64,000 bases of DNA, from NCBI RefSeq assembly GCF_003994415.1, contig NZ_CP034689.1, positions 6,448,001-6,512,000 of the forward strand, given 5' to 3'. This DNA comes from Achromobacter spanius. Its GTDB lineage: Bacteria; Pseudomonadota; Gammaproteobacteria; Burkholderiales; Burkholderiaceae_B. The stretch's first letter is position 1. Each line of letters opens with the position of its first letter. Positions 16,619-25,261 of this stretch are shown here, piece by piece. A program made the position numbers and the translations under genes. A model generated the notes under the pieces. The model worked only from the letters and a program-made list of their open reading frames with translations, ran no database searches and was not told the origin of the DNA.

Positions 16619-17496
16619 CGCGCAAAGGCATCGTACTGGCCGGCGGGTCCGGCGCCCGGCTGCATCCGGCCACGCTGGCGATCAGCAAGCAGTTGCTTCC
16701 CGTCTTCGACAAACCAATGATCTACTACCCGCTCACCACGTTGATGCTGGCCGGGATACGCGACATTCTGGTCATCTCCACGCCCCAGGACATTCCCCGT
16801 TTTCAACAGTTGCTACAGGACGGCTCGCAATGGGGGCTCAACCTGGAATACGCCATTCAACCTTCGCCCGACGGTTTGGCGCAGGCCTTTTTAATCGGCG
16901 CGCCATTCATTGGCCACAGTGCGACAGCATTGGTGTTGGGCGACAACATTTTCTATGGCCATGAGCTGCCCAGATTGCTGCAGAACGCCAACCAACGCAC
17001 GGCCGGCGCCACGGTTTTCGCTTATCACGTACAGGACCCGCAACGCTACGGCGTGGCCCAGTTCGACCAGCGCGGGCAGGTGCTGTCGATTGAAGAAAAG
17101 CCAGCCGTACCGCTATCCAGCTACGCGGTGACCGGTTTGTACTTCTACGACAACAACGTCATTGAGATTGCCCGCGGTATCAAGCCATCCGCGCGCGGCG
17201 AGCTAGAAATTACCGACATCAACCAACGCTATCTTGAGCGGGGCAAGCTTGCCGTGGAAATCATGGGCCGCGGCTATGCCTGGCTGGACACTGGCACGCA
17301 TGAATCACTATTGGAAGCCAGCCAGTTCATTGCCACGCTAGAGCACCGGCAAGGTCTGAAGGTGGCGTGCCCGGAAGAAATCGCCTACCGCCAGAAGTGG
17401 ATCACCGCCGAGGAACTGGAAAAGCTGGCAATGCCGTTGTCAAAAAGCGGCTACGGCAAATATCTGCATCGCGTGCTATCGGACACGGTGTTCTGA
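16615..17496 (+). CDS. rmlA: Glucose-1-phosphate thymidylyltransferase RmlA
   Basis: First step of the pathway, joining dTTP and glucose-1-phosphate. The 293-residue protein has the signature LAGGSGARLHPAT, where RmlA of other species usually has GGxGTRL, so one Thr is Ala here. The sugar-binding motifs LVLGDNIFYGH, EEKP and LDTGTHESLLEA are present. It overlaps rmlD by 4 bp and rmlC by 1 bp. Confidence 0.97.
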   Translation: MTRKGIVLAGGSGARLHPATLAISKQLLPVFDKPMIYYPLTTLMLAGIRDILVISTPQDIPRFQQLLQDGSQWGLNLEYAIQPSPDGLAQAFLIGAPFIGHSATALVLGDNIFYGHELPRLLQNANQRTAGATVFAYHVQDPQRYGVAQFDQRGQVLSIEEKPAVPLSSYAVTGLYFYDNNVIEIARGIKPSARGELEITDINQRYLERGKLAVEIMGRGYAWLDTGTHESLLEASQFIATLEHRQGLKVACPEEIAYRQKWITAEELEKLAMPLSKSGYGKYLHRVLSDTVF

Positions 17497-18038
17497 TGAA
17501 AGCGCTACCGCAAACTTTGCCCGACGTGTTGCTACTGGAGCCACGCGTGTTCAACGACGCGCGCGGATTTTTCTTCGAAAGCTTCAACGAACGCGTCTTC
17601 CAAGCGGTCACGGGGCTACAACGGCATTTTGTACAAGACAATCACTCGTGTTCGGCCAAAGGCGTGCTGCGCGGCCTGCACTATCAGCTTGAACGTCCGC
17701 AGGGGAAACTCGTGCGCGTATGCGCAGGCGAAATCTTCGACGTGGCGGTGGACGTGCGCCGCGACTCACCCACGTTCGGGCAGTGGGTGGGCACGCGCTT
17801 GAGTGCGGCGAACAAGCTTCAGCTGTGGATTCCCGAAGGGTACGCACATGGCTTTCTGGCGTTATCGGATTCGGCCGAGGTGCTGTATCGGACCACGGAC
17901 TATTACGCGCCAGACCTTGAGCGATGCATCCGCTGGGACGATCCCGATCTGTCTATCGCATGGCCCTGCAGTCAGGCGCCGGTACTGTCCGAAAAGGACA
18001 GCCTGGGCGCCTTCCTGAAAGACGCCCAACTGGGTTGA
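17496..18038 (+). CDS. rmlC: dTDP-4-dehydrorhamnose 3,5-epimerase RmlC
   Basis: Third step of dTDP-rhamnose synthesis; a 180-residue cupin. It has the family motifs FNDARGFFFESFN, FVQDNHSCS, GVLRGLHYQ (catalytic His) and WIPEGYAHGF. The ATG at 17496 shares its A with the rmlA stop codon. The stop codon abuts the stop codon of lipA on the opposite strand with no gap, so no terminator separates the two convergent transcripts. Confidence 0.97.
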   Translation: MKALPQTLPDVLLLEPRVFNDARGFFFESFNERVFQAVTGLQRHFVQDNHSCSAKGVLRGLHYQLERPQGKLVRVCAGEIFDVAVDVRRDSPTFGQWVGTRLSAANKLQLWIPEGYAHGFLALSDSAEVLYRTTDYYAPDLERCIRWDDPDLSIAWPCSQAPVLSEKDSLGAFLKDAQLG

Positions 18039-19049
18039 TCAATTCACCCCAGCCGCATGCGCCTGTTCATCCGCGTGATACGAAGACCGCACCATCGCGC
18101 CCACCGCCGCATGCGAAAAGCCCATCGCATACGCTTCACGCTCAAACATCGCGAACGTATCCGGGTGCACATAACGCAGCACGGGCAAGTGGTGTTCAGA
18201 CGGCTGCAGATACTGACCAATCGTCAGCATATCCACGTTGTGCTCGCGCATGTCGCGCATCACTTGCAGGATTTCTTCATCCGTTTCGCCCAGACCCAGC
18301 ATCAGTCCTGACTTGGTGGGCACTTCGGGGTGCAGCTTCTTGAATTCAGCCAGCAGCTTCAACGAGTGCATGTAGTCCGAACCCGGACGTGCCTGCTTGT
18401 ACAAGCGCGGCACGGTTTCCAGGTTGTGGTTCATGACGTCCGGGGGGCCGGCGTTCAGGATAGTCAGCGCGCGGTCCAGACGGCCGCGGAAGTCGGGGAC
18501 CAGCACTTCAATGCGGGTGGTGGGCGACAGTTCGCGGATGTGCGTGATGCAGTCCACGAAGTGGCCCGCGCCGCCGTCGCGCAAGTCATCGCGGTCCACC
18601 GAGGTGATGACCACGTAAGACAGCTTCAGCGCGGCAATGGTGCGCGCCAGGTTCTCGGGTTCTTTGGTGTCCAGCGGATCGGGGCGGCCATGGCCCACAT
18701 CACAGAACGGGCAGCGGCGGGTGCACTTGTCACCCATGATCATGAACGTGGCCGTGCCCTTGCCGAAGCACTCGCCGATATTCGGGCAGGAGGCTTCTTC
18801 GCAGACCGTGTGCAAATTGTGTTCGCGCAGGATGCGCTTGATGTCGTAGAAGCGCGAGCCGGGCGCGGCGGCTTTCACGCGGATCCATTCGGGCTTTTTC
18901 AGGCGTTCGGCCGGGACGATCTTGATGGGGATGCGTGCCGTCTTGGCTTGCGACTTCTGTTTTTGCGTCGGATCGTAGACGGCTTCCACGGGAGCGGAAG
19001 CAGCAGCGGATTCGTTCGGGGGAACAGCGGACTCGGCGAGCGTAGACAT
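18039..19049 (-). CDS. lipA: Lipoyl synthase LipA
   Basis: Radical-SAM enzyme that inserts two sulfurs into protein-bound octanoyl groups. The 336-residue protein has the auxiliary cluster motif CEEASCPNIGEC and the radical-SAM motif CTRRCPFCDV, plus the C-terminal RSSYHAD. In related genomes lipA directly follows lipB; here two genes and a repeat element (19248-21084) separate them. The start at 19049 (MSTLAESA) is the nearest ATG with a plausible family N-terminus; 15 bp upstream is another in-frame candidate. Confidence 0.96.
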   Translation of the reverse strand: MSTLAESAVPPNESAAASAPVEAVYDPTQKQKSQAKTARIPIKIVPAERLKKPEWIRVKAAAPGSRFYDIKRILREHNLHTVCEEASCPNIGECFGKGTATFMIMGDKCTRRCPFCDVGHGRPDPLDTKEPENLARTIAALKLSYVVITSVDRDDLRDGGAGHFVDCITHIRELSPTTRIEVLVPDFRGRLDRALTILNAGPPDVMNHNLETVPRLYKQARPGSDYMHSLKLLAEFKKLHPEVPTKSGLMLGLGETDEEILQVMRDMREHNVDMLTIGQYLQPSEHHLPVLRYVHPDTFAMFEREAYAMGFSHAAVGAMVRSSYHADEQAHAAGVN

Positions 19050-19247
19050 TGGGCACCTTCGCAACCGGCGCGCAGAATGGCCCGGTTAGAGACAAAAAAG
19101 GCATTTTACCCTCCGCCGCCCCGGTGCGCCGCAGAGGCGCGGACGCCCGCCTGCCCCAACGAATGAGACAAGAGCCGCCGATGCCTGGCGAGCCCCATGG
19201 CCGGCTGGGTTATCGTCTTGCCTGATAAATTTGCTGACTTCCTTGTT

Positions 19248-20060
19248 ATGTCCCTCCTTCCCCCGCCACGCCTTGTCGCTTTGATCGCCCCCCGCCTGGA
19301 TAACGGGCCCGCAAGCCGTGCCATGCAAGCGTGTGCGGAACGCCTGGCGCCCCAGGGCTACTTTCTGACGGCGGGCCCATGGCACGACCCGGCCATGCTG
19401 CCGCAACTTGCCGCGCTGCATCCGGCCGCGGCGCTAGTCATCGGCCCGCTGGACGAACCCGCGTTGCGCGCCGGCTTGGCGGCGCTGGAAATACCGGTGG
19501 TGGAAACCTGGAGCGCATCGGCGCACCCGCTGGACACCGCCGTGGTCATCGACAATGAAGAGGCCGGCCGAGCGGCGGCGCGTCATCTTGCCGAGAAGCG
19601 CCATGCGCTGGTGGCCTGCATCAGCGCCGACAATCCGTGGGAACGCGCGCGCCGCCAAGGTTTCATCAGCGCCGCGGCGGCGTTGGGACTGGATCGGGTG
19701 GCGGATATCGTGCAGCCGGAAGTGCTGCGGATGAACGACGGCCGCATGGCATTCTTGCGCTTGCTGGCCACCAACACGATTTTTGATGCGGTATTTTGCA
19801 CGTCCGACCTGCTGGCCGCGGCGGCGGTGTCGGAAGCCCACAATCGCGACCTGCATGTACCGCAGGATCTGGCGGTATTGGGGTTTACGGACGACGGCAG
19901 CGCCGCGCAATGGGCGCAAGGCCTGACCACGTTGGGGATAGATGCCGAAGATTTGGGCCGTCGGGCTGCGCAGGTATTGCTGGACCGCCTACAAGGTGAG
20001 CTGGCGGCCGGCCAGCATCAAACGCTGGACGTCACGTTCGAACCCCGCCTAAGCACGTAG
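19248..20060 (+). CDS. LacI/GalR-type ligand-binding domain without a DNA-binding domain
   Basis: A 270-residue cytoplasmic protein that matches the periplasmic-binding-protein-like effector domain of LacI/GalR regulators from its first residues (PPRLVALIAPRLDNGPASRAM) to the end, including IDNEEAGRAAARHLAEK, FCTSDLLAAAAVSEAH and VLGFTDDG. The N-terminal helix-turn-helix and hinge (about 55-60 residues) are missing, and there is no signal peptide. Upstream in-frame sequence reaches only to 19197 and shows no HTH. It is either a truncated regulator or a stand-alone sugar-sensing protein. The stop codon lies within the first unit of a repeat pair. No metabolic genes are adjacent to suggest a ligand. 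Confidence 0.7.
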   Translation: MSLLPPPRLVALIAPRLDNGPASRAMQACAERLAPQGYFLTAGPWHDPAMLPQLAALHPAAALVIGPLDEPALRAGLAALEIPVVETWSASAHPLDTAVVIDNEEAGRAAARHLAEKRHALVACISADNPWERARRQGFISAAAALGLDRVADIVQPEVLRMNDGRMAFLRLLATNTIFDAVFCTSDLLAAAAVSEAHNRDLHVPQDLAVLGFTDDGSAAQWAQGLTTLGIDAEDLGRRAAQVLLDRLQGELAAGQHQTLDVTFEPRLST

Positions 20061-20122
20061 GATGGGTGCAGCGCGAAAGATCGGTCAAAAGAACTTCACC
20101 GTAGATCGCGCGAAACCCATCA
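20057..20122 (+). repeat. Inverted repeat unit 1 (66 bp)
   Basis: Begins GTAGGATGGGTG and ends with GATCGCGCGAAACCCATCA; internally it can fold because GATGGGT near the left end pairs with ACCCATC at the right end. The left end overlaps the stop codon of the preceding gene. A second unit in inverse orientation lies at 20254-20319. The two are clearly related over their outer 20 bp and more diverged in the middle. Confidence 0.75.
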
Positions 20123-20253
20123 GACGAACGTGGCGCTGTAGCGGAACGTCCCACAACAAGGACGTTACTCAATGCCGCCGCAGCCGAACCTGGCAGCGAT
20201 TCTGGATTGCTTGATTGCCTTGTGGCGAAACTGGCCAGGACGCTGGCGGTGCT

Positions 20254-20319
20254 TGATGGGTTGCGCGCGATCAGTGGTGGGGTTCTTGTAGCGGGTTTCT
20301 CGCGCTTCACCCATCCTAC
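20254..20319 (-). repeat. Inverted repeat unit 2 (66 bp)
   Basis: Read on the minus strand it begins GTAGGATGGGTGAAGCGCGA and ends GATCGCGCGCAACCCATCA, matching unit 1 at 20057-20122. The pair flanks 131 bp of unique sequence between two convergent genes. The element resembles the dispersed GTAGGATGGGTG-type palindromic repeats seen in many proteobacterial genomes; it may act as a transcription barrier. Confidence 0.75.
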
Positions 20320-20337
20320 GGTCCTACGTCCCGCGCT

Positions 20338-21084
20338 TCATACCTCGTATAGCGCAGGAAAGCCGCTGTCTTGCAACAGCGTATTCGCTTCTTTCAGGAA
20401 TGCCGGCGTGGCGGTTTCTGGTACCTGGACCAGCCATTGGACTGCTTCCTCTTTCTTGCCGCGCAGCAGCAAGAGTCGGCCCAGATGGAACATGCCGCGA
20501 AAATCGCCGCCCTCGGCGCAACGCTGGTAGCAGTCGAAGGCGCGTTCCAGGTCTTGTTCGACCACCTCGCCCGCTTCGTAAAACCGGCCAACCACGCCGA
20601 TGGATTTCACATGCCCGGCCTGTGCCGCCTGCTGGTAAAGCGCCAGTGCCGCGGCCTTGTTCTGCGTCACACCGCCCCGGCCTGCGCGCAGCATGTGCGC
20701 GTAGTTGTACATGCCCCAATCCAGTCCGTGGTCTGCGGCCAGCCTGAACCAATACGCCGCAACGGTATCGTCGGCCGGCACGCCCCAGCCATTTTCGTAG
20801 CAGCGCCCCACCATATTGATGGCCATCGGATGATCGGCATTGGCGGCGCGTTTGAACCAGACCAGCGCGGCGTCGGGCTGGCGCGCCACGCCCACGCCGT
20901 CCAGCAGCATCTGGCCGTAGATGGTCTGCGCTTCGACCAGCCCAAGCTCAGCCGCCGCCCCGATCCAGGCGGCGTAGGGTTCCGGTGGGCCTTCACGCAA
21001 TTGGGCCAGTTGTTCTGGCGTGGTCGCGGCGACATCGGCGGCGGTGTAAGCGGTCTTCAAAACGGTCTTCAAATCTGTTTTCAA
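20338..21084 (-). CDS. Sel1-repeat (tetratricopeptide-like) protein
   Basis: A protein of about 248 residues made of Sel1-type repeats, for example AQTIYGQMLLDGVGVARQPD, MAINMVGRCYENGWGV, and GMYNYAHMLRAGRGGVTQNK. Sel1 proteins are alpha-solenoids that mediate protein contacts; none is enzymatic. No ATG is present near the front; the likely start is the TTG at 21084 that overlaps the lipB stop (TTGA), giving an N-terminus with a degenerate KTDLKTVLKT repeat. No signal peptide is apparent with this start. It is co-directional with lipB and lies between lipB and lipA. Confidence 0.8.
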   Translation of the reverse strand: MKTDLKTVLKTAYTAADVAATTPEQLAQLREGPPEPYAAWIGAAAELGLVEAQTIYGQMLLDGVGVARQPDAALVWFKRAANADHPMAINMVGRCYENGWGVPADDTVAAYWFRLAADHGLDWGMYNYAHMLRAGRGGVTQNKAAALALYQQAAQAGHVKSIGVVGRFYEAGEVVEQDLERAFDCYQRCAEGGDFRGMFHLGRLLLLRGKKEEAVQWLVQVPETATPAFLKEANTLLQDSGFPALYEV

Positions 21085-21731
21085 AGCGTGCTTCTTGCGC
21101 GGCGCCAGGCGTCCGCCAGATTCCGCGCCAGCGCGTCGCCCACGTCGGTGGGCAAGCGGCGCACGCCGCAGGCCGCCATGTCGACGGTGCGCAGCCCTTC
21201 GTAGCCGCAGGGGTTGATGCCCAGGAAAGGAGCCAGGTCCATATCCACATTGAGCGACACGCCATGATAGGCGCGCCCGTTGCGGATCTTGATGCCCAGC
21301 GCCGCGATCTTGGCGAGTTCGCCGCTGCCGGGGCCCAGATCGGGGTCCGGCACGTACACGCCCGGCGCGCCGGGCTTGCGACAGGCGCCATCCACGCCGT
21401 GCTGCGTCAGCGTGTCGATAACGGCGCCTTCCAGCAGCGTGACGTATTCCTTCACGTACATATCCACGCGACGCAGGTCGAACAGCGCATACGCCATGAC
21501 CTGCCCTGGCCCGTGATACGTCACCTGGCCGCCGCGGTCGCAATGCACGATGGGGATGTTGCCGGGGTTCAGCACATGTTGCGGCAGGCCAGCCTGGCCC
21601 AAGGTGTAGACCGGCGCATGTTCGCAAAGCCAGATCTCGTCGGGCGTATCGGCGCCGCGCAGCGCGGTATACGCCTGCATGTCCTGCCAGACCGGCAGAT
21701 AGTCCGCCGGCCGCGCGAGCCACTTGATCAC
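21081..21731 (-). CDS. lipB: Octanoyltransferase LipB
   Basis: Transfers octanoyl from acyl carrier protein to lipoyl domains. The 216-residue protein has RGGQVTYHGPGQ, the lysine of ALGIKIRNGRAYHG and the cysteine of GINPCGYEG, which form the Cys/Lys dyad. It starts with GTG at 21731, 12 bp after the DUF493 gene. The LipA partner is 2 kb downstream on the same strand. Confidence 0.95.
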   Translation of the reverse strand: MIKWLARPADYLPVWQDMQAYTALRGADTPDEIWLCEHAPVYTLGQAGLPQHVLNPGNIPIVHCDRGGQVTYHGPGQVMAYALFDLRRVDMYVKEYVTLLEGAVIDTLTQHGVDGACRKPGAPGVYVPDPDLGPGSGELAKIAALGIKIRNGRAYHGVSLNVDMDLAPFLGINPCGYEGLRTVDMAACGVRRLPTDVGDALARNLADAWRRARSTL

Positions 21732-21743
21732 GGCAATTCCGGT

Positions 21744-22016
21744 TTACAGAACGATGGACACCATCGGATGGCCGTGCAAGGCCTTGTACAGGTTGTCCAA
21801 TTGCTCGCGCGAGGTGGCGCGCACGATGAACGTCAAGCCCATGTAGTTGCCGCCCTTGCTGGGGCGCATCTCGACCGTGGCGGCGTCAAAGCCGGGGTCG
21901 AACTGCAACACGACGTCAGTCAGCGTCTGGGCGAATTCGGGATGCTGCTTGCCCATGACCTTGATGGGAAAGTCGCTGGGATATTCGATAAGCGATTCTT
22001 CGGGCGGAATATGCAT
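21744..22016 (-). CDS. DUF493 (YbeD-like) protein
   Basis: A 90-residue protein of the YbeD/DUF493 family with an ACT-like fold, showing the motifs YPSDFPIKVMG and KGGNYMGLTF(I/V). YbeD is encoded next to lipB in many proteobacteria, including E. coli, and the same order is kept here, with lipB starting 12 bp later. A regulatory role linked to lipoylation is often guessed but unproven. Confidence 0.9.
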   Translation of the reverse strand: MHIPPEESLIEYPSDFPIKVMGKQHPEFAQTLTDVVLQFDPGFDAATVEMRPSKGGNYMGLTFIVRATSREQLDNLYKALHGHPMVSIVL

Positions 22017-22097
22017 GAGAGTGACCTAGAGAGGTGGTTGCCCCTGAATGTTTTTATATGGGGGCAAGCTGCGCGCAGGCAAGGCCGGCCGGAAGGT

Positions 22098-22120
22098 CGG
22101 GCGGCTGTGGCAGCCGCCCG
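22098..22120. other. Intergenic hairpin between DUF493 and aminotransferase genes
   Basis: A perfect 10-bp stem, CGGGCGGCTG with CAGCCGCCCG, around a TGG loop. No T-tract follows on either strand, so it may slow polymerase or stabilise the mRNA end but is not a classic terminator. Confidence 0.5.
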
Positions 22121-22130
22121 GTACTGCGGC

Positions 22131-22997
22131 TTACAGCGCGGCGATGCGGGCATCATAACCCGCTCGCAACTGCTCAAAAACAGGGCCGGGCTTGCCCGAA
22201 CCCACCGGCTTTCCGTCCAGCGAAACAATCGCCAGCACTTCCTTGGTAGCCGAAGACAGCATCAGTTCGTCGGCGGATTCCACCTCTTGCTGGCTGATAC
22301 GGCGCGACTCGAAGGGGATGCCCGCGGCTTCGGCCAATTCGCCCATCAGGCCGTAGCGGATGCCTTCCAGGATCAGGTTGTTCTTGGGCGGCGCCAGCAG
22401 CTTGCCACCCGACACGACCCAGATGTTGGTGGACGAGCCTTCGGTCAGGTAGCCATCGCGAAACTGCACGACTTCGTCGGCGTTCGCATCCACCGCCTGC
22501 TGCTTGGCCAGCACGTTACCCAACAGCGACACCGACTTGATCTCGCAATGCAGCCAGCGTTCGTCGGGAATGCTGATGGCGGTCAAGCCCTGCGTGCGCT
22601 GCGCGGCGGGCGGCGGGGACCACGCCGAAATCATGCCGAACACGGTGGGCGTGACGGGGGTGGCCGGAAACTGGTGGTCGCGCTTGGCCACGCCGCGCGT
22701 GACCTGCAAGTAGACAATGCAGGTGTCCAGATTGGTACGCGCCAGCAACTGCTCGATCAGGTCGACCCAGCCCGCGCGGTCCAGCGGCGGCGCGATACGC
22801 AAGGCTGCCAGGCTGCGATCCAGGCGGTTAAGGTGCTCCGCCATGCGGAATGCCTTGCCCTGGTACACGGGAACGACTTCGTAAATGCCGTCGCCAAAAA
22901 TAAAACCGCGGTCCAGGACAGAGACTTTCGCCTCGTCGACACGCAGGAACTCGCCGTTGAGATACACCTGGCTTTCGCCCGGCACGCCCGGAATCAT
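22131..22997 (-). CDS. dat: D-amino-acid aminotransferase (class IV)
   Basis: A class IV PLP aminotransferase of 288 residues. The N-terminal VYLNGEFLRVDEAKVSVLDRGFIFGDGIYEV block is characteristic of D-alanine/branched-chain aminotransferases; the PLP lysine lies in CEIKSVSLLGN, and the GSSTNIW phosphate-binding motif follows. The arrangement next to a D-Ala-D-Ala carboxypeptidase suggests D-alanine metabolism, so Dat is more likely than IlvE. The start at 22997 has a CAGGAG ribosome-binding site 6 bp upstream. Confidence 0.9.
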   Translation of the reverse strand: MIPGVPGESQVYLNGEFLRVDEAKVSVLDRGFIFGDGIYEVVPVYQGKAFRMAEHLNRLDRSLAALRIAPPLDRAGWVDLIEQLLARTNLDTCIVYLQVTRGVAKRDHQFPATPVTPTVFGMISAWSPPPAAQRTQGLTAISIPDERWLHCEIKSVSLLGNVLAKQQAVDANADEVVQFRDGYLTEGSSTNIWVVSGGKLLAPPKNNLILEGIRYGLMGELAEAAGIPFESRRISQQEVESADELMLSSATKEVLAIVSLDGKPVGSGKPGPVFEQLRAGYDARIAAL

Positions 22998-23048
22998 GGG
23001 GTACTCCTGAAGGATCAAACGTCGCGGACAAACCCGGTGGGCTTGCCT

Positions 23049-23084
23049 GAAAATAGAAAACGGGCGTTTCGCACGAAACGCCCG
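23049..23084 (-). terminator. Terminator of the carboxypeptidase gene
   Basis: The stem CGGGCGTTTCG (23061-23071) pairs with CGAAACGCCCG (23074-23084); on the minus strand it is followed by TTTTCTATTTTC. It lies between dacC and the aminotransferase gene on the same strand and separates their transcripts. Confidence 0.85.
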
Positions 23085-23126
23085 CTGCTAGCTTACACCC
23101 GCGCCCGCGCCCGTGGCGCGACGCGC

Positions 23127-24389
23127 TTACTGGAACCAGCGCTTTACGGTGTCGGCCATGCGGCCGAAGAAGCCCGCGCGTTCAACGGCGTCTTGCACCA
23201 CCAACGGTTCAGTGCGCAGCACCTTGCCGTCCAGCGTGAACTGCAGCGTGCCCACCTGTTGGCCCTTGGTCAGTGGGGCGATCAGCGGATCGGTGCGCTG
23301 AGCCACCGGCTTCAAGTCACCGGCCTTGCCGCGCGGCACCGCGATCGACACCGGGTTCGGCGGACCCAGCTTGACGTTGTCCGCCGTGCCTTCCCACACG
23401 CGGGCGTCGATTCCGGGTTGGCTCTTGTCGAACAGCTTCACGGTATCGAAGTTCTGGAAGCTCCAGTTCAAGAGCTTCAGGCTTTCTTCGGCGCGCGTGG
23501 CTTCGCTGTCCGTACCCACCACCACCGTCAGGATGCGGCGGTCGCCCCGCACCGCGGTCGACACCAGGCAGTAGCCGGCCGAGTCGGTGTGGCCGGTCTT
23601 CATGCCGTCCACCGAGGGGTCGGCCCACAGAAGGCGGTTGCGGTTCGGCTGCGTGATCTTGTTGTACGTGTAGCTTTTCTGCTTGTAGTAGTGAAAGTAG
23701 TCGGGGTGATCGGTGATCAGGTGCGACGACAACGTGGCCAGGTCGCGCGTGGAGGTCACGTGCTGCGGATCCGGCAGGCCGGTTGCGTTCATGAAGTGGG
23801 TGTTCTTCATGCCCAGGCGTTCGGCTTCCTGGTTCATCAGCGCGGCAAACGCCGATTCGCTGCCGCCCACGGCTTCGGCCAGCGCCACGGAGGCGTCGTT
23901 GCCGGACTGCACGATCATGCCTTGATTCAGTTCGTCGACCGTCACCGGTTTGCGCGGTTCGATGAACATGCGCGACCCGCCCGTGCGCCAGGCGTGCTCG
24001 GACACGGGCACCGTCTGCTCCAGCGTCAGGCGCTTTTCTTCCAGCGCGTTGAACACCACGTAGGCCGTCATGATCTTGGTCAGCGATGCCGGCTCGACCT
24101 TCATGTCGGGGTTGGACGCGGCCAAGGTCTGACCGCTGTTCACGTCGATCACGATCCATGCCTTGGCGGCGATGGTGGGCGCCGGAACTGCCGACACATC
24201 ACCCACCGGCACCGCGCCCGTGGCCGCTGGCGCGGGCGCCGCGGTGCCGCTAGCCGCCGGTGTGGCGGCGGGCGCCGGTTGCGACCAGGCCGGCATCGAG
24301 GCCGCGAGCATCGCCGACAACACAGCGCCTGTGATCAGGCGGCGGGTAAAGACAACGGGGGAGTGAACGGAATAAGGCAATTTCTTCAT
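23127..24389 (-). CDS. dacC: D-alanyl-D-alanine carboxypeptidase (PBP5/6 type)
   Basis: Removes the terminal D-Ala from peptidoglycan stem peptides in the periplasm. The 420-residue precursor has a signal peptide to about residue 36 and an Ala/Pro-rich spacer to about residue 70. Catalytic motifs are S102-L-T-K105, SGN in MIVQSGNDAS and KTG in DGMKTGHTDSAGY. A C-terminal beta domain ends in an amphipathic helix, GFFGRMADTVKRWFQ, typical of PBP5-like membrane anchors. The symbol dacC is by analogy; dacA is equally possible. The start at 24389 gives the standard lysine-rich signal. Confidence 0.93.
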   Translation of the reverse strand: MKKLPYSVHSPVVFTRRLITGAVLSAMLAASMPAWSQPAPAATPAASGTAAPAPAATGAVPVGDVSAVPAPTIAAKAWIVIDVNSGQTLAASNPDMKVEPASLTKIMTAYVVFNALEEKRLTLEQTVPVSEHAWRTGGSRMFIEPRKPVTVDELNQGMIVQSGNDASVALAEAVGGSESAFAALMNQEAERLGMKNTHFMNATGLPDPQHVTSTRDLATLSSHLITDHPDYFHYYKQKSYTYNKITQPNRNRLLWADPSVDGMKTGHTDSAGYCLVSTAVRGDRRILTVVVGTDSEATRAEESLKLLNWSFQNFDTVKLFDKSQPGIDARVWEGTADNVKLGPPNPVSIAVPRGKAGDLKPVAQRTDPLIAPLTKGQQVGTLQFTLDGKVLRTEPLVVQDAVERAGFFGRMADTVKRWFQ

Positions 24390-24559
24390 CGGCAACGTGG
24401 GTCCCAGGAAAGACGCCCGCCGGCGCGGGGCTGATGGCTGACAATTATAGGCAGGCGATTGGACCGGTCCGCTTCGCAGGGGGTTCCCGGTGCGTTTAAA
24501 ACATGCAACCTGATGCAACCTGACGCCTGGCTGATGCAAGCGGACGCATGGCGCCAGCG

Positions 24560-25213
24560 TCAGTCCAGCGCGACCTTCAAGCGCGCCTGCACCAACTGGC
24601 GCAGCACCAGCAGCTTGCCATGGAAGAAGTGCGATGCGCCCGGCACCACCACCACGGGAATCGAGCGCGGCCGCGCCCAGTCCATCGCTTCGGACAGCGG
24701 CACCACTTCGTCTTCTTCGCCGTGGACCATCAACGTGTCGTCCGGTACCTGCACTTCGTGCGACTGAAAGCGGTTGACCGCCGGCCCCATCAACATCAGC
24801 GCGGACGGCAAGGCAGCATCGCCCGCTTCAGCCAGCGCCGCGTAGGTTTGCGCGGCGACGGCGGTGCCAAATGAAAAGCCCGCCAGCACCCAGGGCGCAT
24901 CGGCCAGTTCAGGATGCAGTTCGCGCATTTGCGCCACCACCGCCAGCATGTCCTGCGTTTCGCCCACCGACTTGTCGAACACGCCTTCCGACTGTCCCAC
25001 GCCACGGAAGTTGGGGCGCACCGCCACCAGGCCATGCTGCACGCAGGCGCGCGACACGGTCGTGACGACCTTGTTTTCGCGCGCACCGCCTTGCAGGGGA
25101 TGCGGATGCAGGACCAGGGCCCAGCCTCGCGGCGTGCCGGCAGGCCAATCGACGGCGCAATCGATGCGGCCGGCGGGGCCGGTGAAGGCGTGGGTATCAG
25201 TGCGTGCGGACAT
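24560..25213 (-). CDS. Alpha/beta hydrolase
   Basis: A 217-residue serine hydrolase of the family that includes small hydrolases with an HPHPLQGG N-terminal motif. The nucleophile is in GFSFGTAVA (GXSXG), the acid is probably the aspartate of GEEDEVVPL and the histidine is in GASHFFHGKL. No signal peptide is evident, so it is cytoplasmic. The substrate cannot be deduced. The ATG at 25213 is preferred; the frame is open to a TTG at 25225. It lies between the lipid transport operon and dacC, all on the same strand. Confidence 0.85.
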   Translation of the reverse strand: MSARTDTHAFTGPAGRIDCAVDWPAGTPRGWALVLHPHPLQGGARENKVVTTVSRACVQHGLVAVRPNFRGVGQSEGVFDKSVGETQDMLAVVAQMRELHPELADAPWVLAGFSFGTAVAAQTYAALAEAGDAALPSALMLMGPAVNRFQSHEVQVPDDTLMVHGEEDEVVPLSEAMDWARPRSIPVVVVPGASHFFHGKLLVLRQLVQARLKVALD

Positions 25214-25261
25214 GGTTGAACTCAACGTGAAAAGCGGAAAAACGAAAAAACGAAAACGATG

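Noticed and set aside
22098..22120. Strong hairpin as a terminator
   Set aside because: No T-tract follows on either strand, so it was listed only as a hairpin.
20985..24434. A plus-strand open frame of about 1,150 codons antisense to lipB, DUF493, dat and dacC
   Set aside because: It runs opposite to four well-supported genes with conserved motifs, is Arg/His/Gln-rich as expected for a shadow frame in high-GC DNA and matches no protein pattern.
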